Below, piece after piece: positions 25,101 to 35,129 of a DNA stretch of 64,000 bases. The DNA is taken from positions 24,195,725-24,259,724 of the forward strand of contig OX393565.1 of the NCBI GenBank assembly GCA_947652115.1, given 5' to 3'. The translations under genes were made by a program, and so were the position numbers. The stretch comes from Blastomussa wellsi (Eukaryota; Cnidaria; Anthozoa; Scleractinia; Plerogyridae). Numbering within the stretch: position 1 is the first letter of the stretch; every line of letters begins with the position of its first letter. Below the pieces are notes generated by a model. The model did not search any database, was not told the origin of the DNA, and saw only the letters and a program-made list of their open reading frames with translations.

Positions 25101-26501
25101 GTATAACAATATAATTTGGTTTTATCAACTGGGTTGATAATGTCAATTGGCCACCGTAAAGAGATTCAAGAGCTGACGTTTCGAGCGTTAGCCCTTCGTC
25201 GGCCCTTCGAGCGTTATCCCTTCGTCAGCTCTCAATCTCTTTACGGTGGCCAATTGACATTATCAACCCAGTTGATAAAACCAATTTCTCTCCCCCAACC
25301 AAAACCCTATTGTCATGCCCAGAACTGTTAGTCCCTTTGTTTAACGCATTACATGTATGTTGTTTTCTGACAACTGTTTAGGCTGATTTGCACACAAAAA
25401 TGAAGGCTTTAGTACAGAACTTTGAAGCTATAAGAAACCTACAGGCTCTCCAAAGAAGCAGCTCAGAAAGCCCAATCTTTAACACCTGGACAATTGAGCA
25501 ATTCTGTAAGTACATGTATTATTATTACTTCGTTTATGTTTATTAACAACTGCATCGCTAATTAAGTGGAGGTTGGGTGCCTGTGGTGTCCAGGGGCTTC
25601 CACTGTTGGCAGCTAGCCCCTAGACCAATTTCTGCTCCCATGGCTGGCAAGTCCCCACAACCCAGCCATGAGCCCCTACGCCAGCCATCCAGGCACCTGT
25701 CACACTGCCAAGCAGTGGAAAATAGGGACGGGAGGGGAGGGAAGACAGCTGAAATGCCCAGCACAAGATGGCTGATGAAGCTGCACGATGAACGCTGCTG
25801 TGTGACTGAATGAACCATGTGAGCCTGTGAGATCAGGATGTAGACCGCTGACCACTAGACAATGACCGCTGACCGCTAACCACTACCCCTCTTTGTTGTT
25901 AACTTCATCAAATTAACTGCATCAAATTATTACTAAATAAACATTTATATTGTTTAATTTATACTAACTTGCCTTCACAAAGGAAGGCATTATGGGGGTG
26001 TTCTCCTTATGACGGAAAAAAATTCCCAATAATGTATTAAATGCTATGTTAACCAATGACAGATCGTCGCAGTTATGTACTTAACTTGACTGTACAGTTC
26101 TGATCATAATGAGTATTTGAATGAAGTATGGTTCTTTTAGACATATTTGCATGTGCCTTTGGTTTAAATTTAATATTTATCTCTGAAATCTCCCAAACGG
26201 GGTGTATTAACATGGTGTAGTCAAATGCTGTTAGGTCTGTTGACGAATTGACAATGTCTGTTAATTAAAATGTAACTATTTTCTATCTTTTGGGAAATTT
26301 CCAGGTGAAGCATCACAAAGACTTTTAGATTCATTTACCAACGAACTTTGTTTAAAGGAGAAGTTAGTAATGGAATTTACTCACTGTAGGAACAGAGATG
26401 AACTGATGGTGTATTTGTCGCTGTGGCTTCACGAGCCACTCTTGGACAGTGATAATAACATTCTCTTAGAAAGCATGTTGATTGAAGCTGAGTTGAGATG
26501 A
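23843..26501 (+). CDS. CINP: CINP, cyclin-dependent kinase 2-interacting protein, 226 aa
   Basis: Four exons: 23843-24084, 24205-24322, 25382-25505 and 26305-26501 (TGA), with phases that close exactly. The N-terminus is a Ser/Pro/Lys/Thr-rich tail (TPSPKK, SPKTPKTP), which offers SP/TP sites. The family core follows: a conserved D-x-x-x-x-W-H segment (here CCANWHEHVHKW), then a helical region, and the C-terminal block LSLWLHEPLLDSD followed by a conserved ESMLIEAELR end. In vertebrates CINP binds CDK2 and CDC7, associates with ATR-ATRIP and acts in genome maintenance; later work also links it to ribosome biogenesis. Human CINP is about 212 residues, so length agrees. The first ATG was chosen because the reading frame opens there and Lys/Ser/Thr-rich starts are usual in the family. 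Confidence 0.92.
24461..24812. mobile_element. MITE-like element with CCCAGGGGGTACTCGCATT termini
   Basis: CCCAGGGGGTACTCGCATTA on the left is mirrored on the right by AATGCGAGTACTCCCCTGGG. The interior is full of TATTTTTTGGG words. It lies in CINP intron 2. A related copy in the opposite orientation is at 46440-46830 (with CCCAAAAAAATAC words), and a shorter relative starts at 49748. Confidence 0.75.
24965..25045. repeat. short hairpin repeat (GGTCAATAGC / GCTATTGACC)
   Basis: GGGTCAATAGC at about 24993 is matched by GGGCTATTGACC at about 25024, and the outer words CAATTAGAC and CTAATTG are also inverted. This is a compact foldback sequence just before the palindromic repeat. Confidence 0.55.
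25053..25288. repeat. palindromic dispersed repeat, copy 2 (with return arm)
   Basis: Opens with TAGAGGGGGTAAGTTTC as in copy 1, then passes through the stem GGTTTTATCAACTGGGTTGA and GGCCACCGTAAAGAGATTCA and a hinge at about 25185-25232, and returns through the inverted complement (TCTTTACGGTGGCCAATTGA, ATCAACCCAGTTGATAAAAC). The stem arms are 60 bp or more. The hinge contains GACGTTTCGAGCGTTAGCCC and a near-duplicate TTCGAGCGTTATCCC. It lies in CINP intron 2. Confidence 0.85.
25565..25870. repeat. probable dispersed repeat in CINP intron 3
   Basis: A GC-rich island (GGTGTCCAGGGGCTTCC, CAGCCATGAGCCCCTACGCC) in AT-rich intron sequence, ending in small tandem words GACCGCTGACC/AATGACCGCTGACCGC at 25843-25880. 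Both strands happen to be open for about 80 codons. Composition unlike the neighbours suggests an inserted element; I cannot name it. Confidence 0.4.
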
Positions 26502-27346
26502 CATCAGTACAGCCATACAATGGGAATTGGTTTAAACATGAACTGTCCAGTGACAGCTAGCTCAGTTGGTAGTTAATGGATGACTGTAATAACGAAGCGC
26601 ATGCATGAAGTAAAAAAATTGAATGCAAGTTATTTGACCCCCCTTGAGCTATGGACTCAGACAACATCACTGCGTTTTGAGAGAAATAGAGGGAGTGAAG
26701 GCAAAGTTTTTGTTTTAGGAAATTATACCAGTTTGGTGCTTGAAATCTTCAAAATTGTCTGCGATTCTGGTTTGTCTGAGTCACGACATCACTTTACACG
26801 CTTTGCTATAGTGCAAGCAGATGTTTAGCTAGCTGGTTTTAGTTTGCCTTAGTGAATTGAGTTGTGCTGCTTGTTAACCATCCCTCGGCTTCCCAACTGG
26901 ACAACTAATCATCATAAAAAAAGAAACAAAAAAAACAGGAAGGTGGAAAAAACCCTAATCAAAAGGTCGAAACTACTTCAATTTGGAGGGTTGTAACTTC
27001 TAGGGGTGAAGGGCACTACTTCCTGTACAATATGAAGGATCACTGCTTTGGTGGAGGAACGTTATGTCAAAGACTAATAAACCACACATGATTTATCATG
27101 TTCCAAGTTTGAAAGGTTTCAGTTATAGTCATAAAAACTGCCAGTCTGAGATTATTCTGATACTTTAATGCTTTTGTAAGGGCTATGTATAAGAATGGCC
27201 AAAAGTCTTCTAGTGACCACGGGATAGATTAATAAATATCCTTTCATTTCACACGTTTTGCTCAAAAGTTTCCCTCCTTTTCTACTGACAGAAGTCCTCA
27301 TTTACTAGGGGATAGACCTGTTTGGCTAACGTGTTTACCTCCTTGT

Positions 27347-27493
27347 TGCCACCCAATTCAGATCATGTGATGATTCATTTGGAGGTTACAATTGTAAATG
27401 TTCGTACATACTTGCATGCAATCAGTTGTGTATGACAAATTGCAAAATTGTAACCTCCCAAATGAATCATCACGTGACCTGAATTGGGTGGCA
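27347..27493. mobile_element. foldback element (GCCACCCAATTCAG termini)
   Basis: GCCACCCAATTCAGATCATG...GATTCATTTGGAGGTTACAA is answered by the inverted complement TTGTAACCTCCCAAATGAAT...CTGAATTGGGTGGC. The arms are about 53 bp with few mismatches around a 35-40-bp loop. It is non-coding. Confidence 0.85.
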
Positions 27494-27569
27494 TGTAAAC
27501 ATTTTATTTTTCCAATACGCCATTACCCGGGCATTATTTTGCCAGTACCTATTTTTAACACCTAGATGG

Positions 27570-27830
27570 ATAGATCTGCCTTGATTGGGATCGCCACCTT
27601 GTCGTGGTGAGGCGGCTTGCGTGCTCCAGTGACCCCTAGAGCTATGTTGGCTGGAGTCTTGTACTCCTGGCAGGGACACCCATGCCAAACAGGTCAAAGG
27701 GTAGGGGCCAGACAAAGAGTGATCCCACTGGCCCTCCAGGTTGGGGGTTGGGCAGAGGGCTGATAACCCTCTCCCGTAAAAAAAACAATTATTACAGAAA
27801 CCAAAGGCCCTATGTGCCACGAGGCACGAA
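27570..27830. repeat. GC-rich dispersed repeat fragment
   Basis: Contains ATCGCCACCTTGTCGTGGTG and GCTGGAGTCTTGTACTCCTG in an otherwise AT-rich spacer. Sequences of this kind (a cloverleaf-like GCCACC...GGTGAGGCGG start) are, as I recall, found at ends of non-LTR retroelements in several animals. Family not established. Confidence 0.4.
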
Positions 27831-28291
27831 AAGGATATATGATGAGATGGATAGATAAAGTGGCTGACTGACTGCTGAACTTTTGCTTAGGTCAAAGGTG
27901 GTTATCTTAATATGGTGGCCATTTGGCAGGGTTCAACAGCAATTAATGTGGCACAATGTGTGCCTTAAATACTGCACTTTTCAATAACATGCAAACTTTT
28001 AAGTTCAAAGTCTAACCAACGATTACATTTTTTTGCTGCCAGCAATTATGGTGACAGTCAATGAACCTTGAAAATCAGGAACAAACAAAATGGATCGAAA
28101 TCTACCAATCACAACTAACAGATGCGACCTTTTGACCCTGTTGAAGTGAACTTCTGTTTCCCAACAGGTCCACTTGATGATTGACGGCAGGTAAAAATGT
28201 AACCGTCAACATGAGCAGAGTTGCGTGTTATTGAAAGGTGCTATAAACCTATGCACATTATATGACTGCTAGCCAAAAAAGATGTCAAGAT

Positions 28292-31200
28292 CTATTCCTT
28301 CTGTTCATTTTGGCCTTCTTTGTCGTTTTCTTTTATACTCTGAGAAGTGCCAGAAGTGGGTGATGCCCCAGCTCTTTGAAGTAAACTTGATCCCAAAGTG
28401 CGTGGACTGCCTCCACTTAGAAGTCGGCTTGACAATGAGCTGCTTATACTACTGAGGGTGCTTGTAATGCCACTTGTCTGACGACGAGACAGCACAGGCC
28501 TTTCAAGTGGTGTATCTAAAATGGGAATATTGTCAACAGCCTGCACTTCACAGGATGCCCAGTCTGGTATCTTGTTATCTTGTGTGTATCTCTCTTTAGT
28601 TACAGAGCGGTCTGCCAGAACTTCTAGAGCACCAAATATTGCTCCTGCAAGTACAGTGCTACAATAAGGATTTGGAAATGGAGGGGCAAATGGTTGGCAC
28701 CCAAGGGCTGCATTGCCATATTGTGGCAATGTATATATTGTATAACAAAATAATATGAACAGAATATAACTACACCCCTTCAATTTTGATATCAAGGTTC
28801 CACTTTTACCTACACTGTTACAAAGATCGAAAATTATCCACTGCATAAAGTTTCCCATATCGAAATTCAAAAATGACATACCTCCAAGCCATGATGCACA
28901 ATTTGGACTGACAGGGGTCTGGTGCATTTTAATGGTTTTTATAAACAAGTTTTCCTTGTAGCGTGGTGACTGGAGTAAACAATAAATCTCTTGCAAAAGA
29001 CGATGCCTAAACCAAATAAAACACAAAACGACTTATCACGCATAATAAAACCTCTTTCCCCTGTAATTCCCCTGCTTATTATTAAGGCTGGTTCACACTT
29101 TGACATGAACACAAGCATAAGATGACGTACATGTATGTAAGCACAGTGCTTTATTGAATTTCTAATGAACATGATTGCACGATGGGAGTCATGTCAACCA
29201 CCAACCCTTGTAATTGTGCTCAAAGTTGTGAATTAAATAAGCAAAATACACCAAGTAATAAGCATGAACAAAACCACAAGAAAAAGGAATTCAAAATTCT
29301 CGAGGACAAGCTTCCACACAGAACAGTGCTCACTATTAATGCTAAAAACATGCCTCAGTCAGCCTAGAGCACCGGGAACAGATGTTTTACATGCCCTGTG
29401 GGGGATTGGGTGCTGGAAGTATTTGTTCACCAACGATAAACCATCAAGGTCCAGAGTAGGCTCGATTTCCGCTGCTCTCTCGAGTCCGGTCTTCGCTCCT
29501 CCTCCTCTGGGCTCCAGTTCTCGAACAGCGGCTGGTAATTGAGCCTAGGTCCAGAGCTGTCACCTTTTTCTTTTTACAAGGTCGCAGAAATATACCTCCA
29601 GTGCCCAATTTCCGCGTAACATGTAAAAGGTCCCTTCTGGTCCATGTGCATGTCGGAACACAACTGATTGCAACTGAGAATGCTGGCGCTCTTTGTTGTT
29701 ATCTCCAGAGAATTGCAGTTAATTGCAGATTAAAATTTTACAAGTTACTGGAACTTACTTAAATCCTGGTGTCATCACTGTTCCTCCAATAAGAACTATG
29801 TTTTCTGCTAAAGGTTTTCTTGTGTCAATAGGACACTACAAACATAAGTTCGCATAGAAAAGTTATATTATTCAGCACTTGAAAATTAATTTATTATCGC
29901 AAGAACATGTTTTAAAATTGCTTCAGACATTTTAATACCTTAAGTATAGAATCCAGTACACATGTTGCAATAGATTTTTCTTCATCATCACCATCAAACA
30001 GAATGTCAAATGTCTGTTCTCTACAAATAAGAAAAATCAAAATATAATGTCAGGGGCGGATCTAGTGGGAGGGTGCAGGGGCTGCGCACCCCTCCTGATG
30101 GATGACCTGCGGATTTCTAATACAGCTAGTATTTTGCTTGTCACCCATCAGTTACGTCATTCCTTAGTGGTGCACCCCTCCTGAAAAAAATCCTCGATCT
30201 GCCCCTGGATGAAGTCTAGAATAATATTATATTATAATTGTCCTTATTCTTTAAAATACAATTTTTAGCACATTTGTTATGCCATGTCTTTTCTGTAAGT
30301 TACTCATTGAGATTATTTTTAGAGGGGATAAGTTTCTAAAGAAAAGTCTATGGTGCTGCGTCGGTGGGAAGTATAACTATAATTTGGTTTTATCAACTGG
30401 GTTGATGATGTGAATTGGCCACTGTGAAGAGATTCAAGAGCGTTAGCCCTTCGTCGAAACGTCAGCTCTTGAATCTCTTTATGGTGGCCAATTCACATTA
30501 TTAACCCAGTTGATAAAACCAAATTATGAGATTATTTTTACCTGATTTGACCTTCAATCCTGAGTATTCTTCCACCGTCCAGTGGATAATCAACCTTTGG
30601 CACCTGTGATGCTGGGCGTGGTTCTCCTTCAGGTCCACTGAACTTTGGTGCCACAAAGCAAGTGCGGACTAAAGAGCACAAATAACAGCAATCATAAGAT
30701 CACACATGATGGTATGGAAATCTTGATTGGGGGATATAGTGACATAATGTATTACAATTTATTAAACCTGTGCTACACAGACAGTGATAGAGAATCTAAA
30801 ATGATTTCAAGCTAGGAATTGAACAGTTGGTCAACATTTTCCATTCATAGCAGTAAACCAGTTGAAAAGAGTGCTGTGTAAATGGTATTTACTAGATGGT
30901 GTCAGCAAACTACAGTAACTGAAAATTACTGTTCCATTTGCTTTTATAGGCAAATTTTCTAGGATTTTTAATGGTTAGGGCCCCACCTCCAGTTACGCCA
31001 CATCTCACTGGCAGAAAGAGATGCGAGATGTTTCTTGAAAACATACAACTTGACAGTTTACCTTTTATGTCCTCCAGAGTTTCTGTTTCAACACAATCTG
31101 AAAATTAGTAAATAAAAATCACTTGTTTTAAAACAACAACAAAGACCTATTGTTAAGAAAAAAAATTAACTCAGTTAAATATTCGTGACAGATTAAGAAA

Positions 31201-33378
31201 AACCATGCGTGAAAGATAACAGTGCATGCACCTCACTTTGCAATACTACTGACTTACTGCACACTGACAAGTTGAAATTTTAAATCACCAGTTTACTCAC
31301 TCATAACAGATGACAAAGGTTTTATTCCAGTTTCTATTTGAACAAGACTTCTTTCCATCAGCTGCTGTTCTAGGTGCCTAAAATAAAACATCATCAAATG
31401 TTAATCATTACTAAATGTCACCCTCCTCTACCAAAAAAGCAAAAGCCCAAACTTCAACGGAGGTGTTTTTCTTTCACTTAAAAAAAATAAATGAATATTT
31501 CTGCTCTTATAAATAATTGGAGGCAGCACTTGATCATTCTGAAAGTACATGTAAATACTGTATGATGATCCCAAAAAACGTTTAAGGTTGCTGTAAATTA
31601 AATAATTTATGGAGAAAAATCTTATCTTACTTGTGAATGGCTTGTGATCCAAGAGGGATTGTTTCAACTGCTTTGAGAATAGCAGTCCCTTCATAGATGT
31701 GATGTCAGAAGCAACAAAAGGTCAAGAAAATATTTACTGCTAACTTCAATCTATATCATTCTATGTTTACAGTCATACTTTCACATTCAAATGAGTTTAT
31801 AAATGTCTTGCAAATTCAGTTTCCAAAAGGCATGGGAGTCTAAATTTAAATTGAGCAAGCTGGACTCTGTATATCATTATCTCTGTGTTGTTTTCTTGGG
31901 AAAGACACTAACTCTCATGCATAGTACCTCTCTCCACCCAGGTGTGAAATGGAGTATGGCAAGTTCAATGCTGGTGTAATGGCAACCCTGTGATAACCAT
32001 CATCCTGTCCAGGGAAGGATGAGGGAGTGGAAATACCCGGTACTTCTATAAGCCTGGTTCACACTTGAGAGGTACATATTGTTGTAAATAAAGGCATAAC
32101 ATGACATATGCAAGCAAAGTCCTAAGTCCTGATAACATAACATGATAGGAGTCGCATCAACCTCATCAACTACTATCAGGTAATTCTTGGGTTTGTGCTT
32201 ATTTCATGTCAATTCACATAATGAAAAAATAGTATAACACATGAAATAGGCATAAGCAAAAGTAAAAAAAAATTTACATATTCTTGTGATTATTTCACCT
32301 TGGTGCACTGCACTAGTGCTTTGACCATTTGGCCTTATGCAGATGCAGTTATCCTTTGCATAATAAGCCCTTTATTATGGTTCCTGCATAATATTGATCA
32401 ATCTATTCAAGGAGACACACTCTGATGATGTCAAGCTTTTTATACTTTGTTTCTTTATTAGATAAAACAGATAAATTCCATGTTGCCGTGGGTCTGTTCA
32501 GTAATAGATAACAGAAGACATCAAAATGCGGTAAGAGCATCAGTGACACACTCATTATTGTCTTGTATGCCACTTTTTTGCTCTTACCACATTTTGACGT
32601 CATCAGTGATCCATTACTGAACAGACAGACGACAACATGGAATCCATTTGTTAATTTCTAGATAACAACAAAATACCGGCAATACAAAATAATGAAATTT
32701 ATAGCTTTCTTTGTTATAAAGGATATTGGCAAGACAACTGTCTCTGTGAAGCCACAGTCCAGGACTAGCCCTGAAGGTACTCCAAGGGTAAAGAGTGCTA
32801 AAAGGTGATGTGGTGCAAATAAAACGGACAGAACCTAAAGAATACAGAAAAATATGAACAAAAATATTAATGGTGATACAGTGAGAGGTTTGTTGGGCTA
32901 ATGATTAGTGCAACGAGGAGTACATAAAATTAATTTTAATTAGTTCCTAAAGAAACTGGTCCTGCATCAATGGGCAAGGCAAGAATAGAACTTGATTAGA
33001 ACTTAAAAATTAAATAATATGAACATCAACAAGGGCCAAAGCATGAAATTTCAGCTATGCCAAATCCATCACGACTACTGTGGTTTAAATAACTACTGTA
33101 CCTTAACCAACTTCTAGTAGAATCCTGCAGGCCTTACATTCACCTCTTTAATATGACCACCTTGTTATTATCATGGCCACTTTTTTCTGTCCCAGGGAAA
33201 AGACCATGGATGCATTTCCTTGAAGAACACCCTCTAACTGCCTCCAACCATTAAAATGGCCAATGGCCACATTTTGTATTTCCAAGAAGCAAAACCATGA
33301 GAGGTTTGGAACTTTGTTTTGAGAAGTCTATTAACCATCATTATTATTACTATTGTTATTATTATTATTACTATTATA

Positions 33379-33422
<44 letters not shown>

Positions 33423-35096
33423 CTGATTTAAAATTGTATCATGCTAGATCTATATTCCAAATGTTTATTAAATAAAAGAACAGTTAGTTTAAAACTATAA
33501 TTGCAGTGTGTACCTTTTTAAGATGTCACTTAGAATAGAGCAACCATGAAATTTGACCCTGCCCCATTAATACAGCCACCCTGTAAATAGGATAACATTT
33601 TCATAGCCCGTTGGTGAGTGTAGTATAGGGTTACACTGTAAGTACTAATTAAAGAAGTTCGAGTTAGAATTTTCAATTGAAGTTTAAGTTGGAATTTTCA
33701 GTTTGGGTTAAAGTAGAATGTTGGGCAGAGTCAAATTTCTCTTCAAAAAGCAAAAAGAACTTGAAATTGATGTGTTCGGTTTTTAAATTTTATTGATTAA
33801 GAACCATCATGATTGTTTGTATTTAATGTTATTGGTTCGTTTAAAACGGAAAATGTCACTGCAATAGTAACTTTAACTTAATATTAATATTTCTTTTTTA
33901 ACACATGAGGCCGTCCTATTACTTTGTTACCTCAAAGTGCTTGAAAAGGACTTTGGCAATGGTGTTCCTCCAAAGAGTAGAACTAAGGACTGACTCACAG
34001 ATAACAACTCGCCTGTCGCGTGGGTTAACGAGAAGGTACCTGATGTGGGCAAGAGTAAAAGAGTTCTGTGAACAAGTATTTAGATCTCAAGCAACACACT
34101 GTCGCACTATCAGACCATAATACAGACCGCAACCTTAAAATAAAACCCTGACTTTTTCCAACTCTGGCAAGAATCTTACAATTTTCATGACAAGTTCTGA
34201 GTTTTTTTTTCTACCCTGTCAGTTTCTACAGTGTCTGTAAAAGTCTGAATAAAAGCCTAGTCCATCACAGAGTTACCCCCCATCAGTAGATTTACTACAG
34301 TAGTACCCATTTATATACCTGGGCAAAGGGAGTAACTTAAGGTTTCTAGCCCAAGAAAACAATAGCCAGGAATTGGACCCAGACAACCTGATCTGGAGTC
34401 AAGCGCACTAACCATTAGGCCAACACTCCTCCCACAATGAAGTGTCTATACTACAGTACAATGTGAATGTATTTTATTTGTATGTTCAATTTACCTACAT
34501 GTATTTAATACAATTCTTGGTTTTCATGTGACGTCATAAAATTCTGAAATCAAATTTCGCTTGGCCTGCTAAATTTCCGTTGCCACCAGGAATAAGGCTA
34601 ACTAAAAATAAGTCTTTTCACAGCTCCATAGTACCTTTCGTTTTGAAAACAGAGCATCTTGAATATTTGAGTTCTCGGCCGTATGTGGCATCAACCCGAG
34701 AACCGAACCTGAAACTTGGAGAAATTTTTTATTTATTTATCATCTACACTCGCTGAAATTCTAAGCTTCTGTAGTTGAATTGGTTTGAATTTAGTTTTTG
34801 ATAGCGTGACAGTGAAAACCACCAATACTATTTTTTTAATTTATAACTTACCGAAAATATACTTGATGAAGAAAGTCTCTCAGGATGGCATATAATTCAT
34901 CAGGCCTTCTGTCTTGTTCATTGGTGATAACATTTACTGTTTCAGTCTACATATGGATGAAACAGCAAAACATTGTCAAACAATATACTTTAGAAGTCCC
35001 AAAACAATCGAAAATACAATGCATCCAGCTGGTATTAGGAACTTTAACCATTAGCAACATTTAATTGATACTTAAGAAATAGAAAACGTGTACTTT

Positions 35097-35129
<33 letters not shown>

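Larger units (their letters stand above)
26502..28291. other. intergenic region between convergent CINP and ACTR10
   Basis: Both 3' UTRs are expected here. An AATAAA lies at 27076-27081 (+) downstream of CINP. It contains the foldback element at 27347-27493 and the GC-rich repeat at 27570-27830. Confidence 0.45.
31699..32726 (-). other. U12-type (minor spliceosome) AT-AC intron of ACTR10
   Basis: On the minus strand the exon ends GTC TTG CCA and the intron begins ATATCCTTT, the consensus U12 AT-AC 5' splice site. The next coding sequence (ATC TAT GAA GGG) is preceded by CATCAC, giving an AC 3' splice site. TTTTCTTGAC at 31721-31730 matches the U12 branch consensus TTCCTTRAC at 8 of 9 positions, about 23 nt from the splice site. 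No GT donor exists near the exon end. Only this junction restores the conserved LPIYEG sequence. Confidence 0.9.

Noticed and set aside
28645..29026. Long minus-strand open frame joining two ACTR10 exons
   Set aside because: The segment between 28645 and 28881 is an intron with good GTATG and TTGCAG sites that happens to stay open; the actin-fold sequence WLGG-AIFGAL is contiguous only when it is removed.
33997..34065. Alternative longer ACTR10 exon 4 starting at 34065
   Set aside because: The CAG at 34066-34068 also keeps the frame locally, but only the acceptor at 34040-34042 joins exon 3 in phase and gives the conserved [12 protein letters not shown] sequence.
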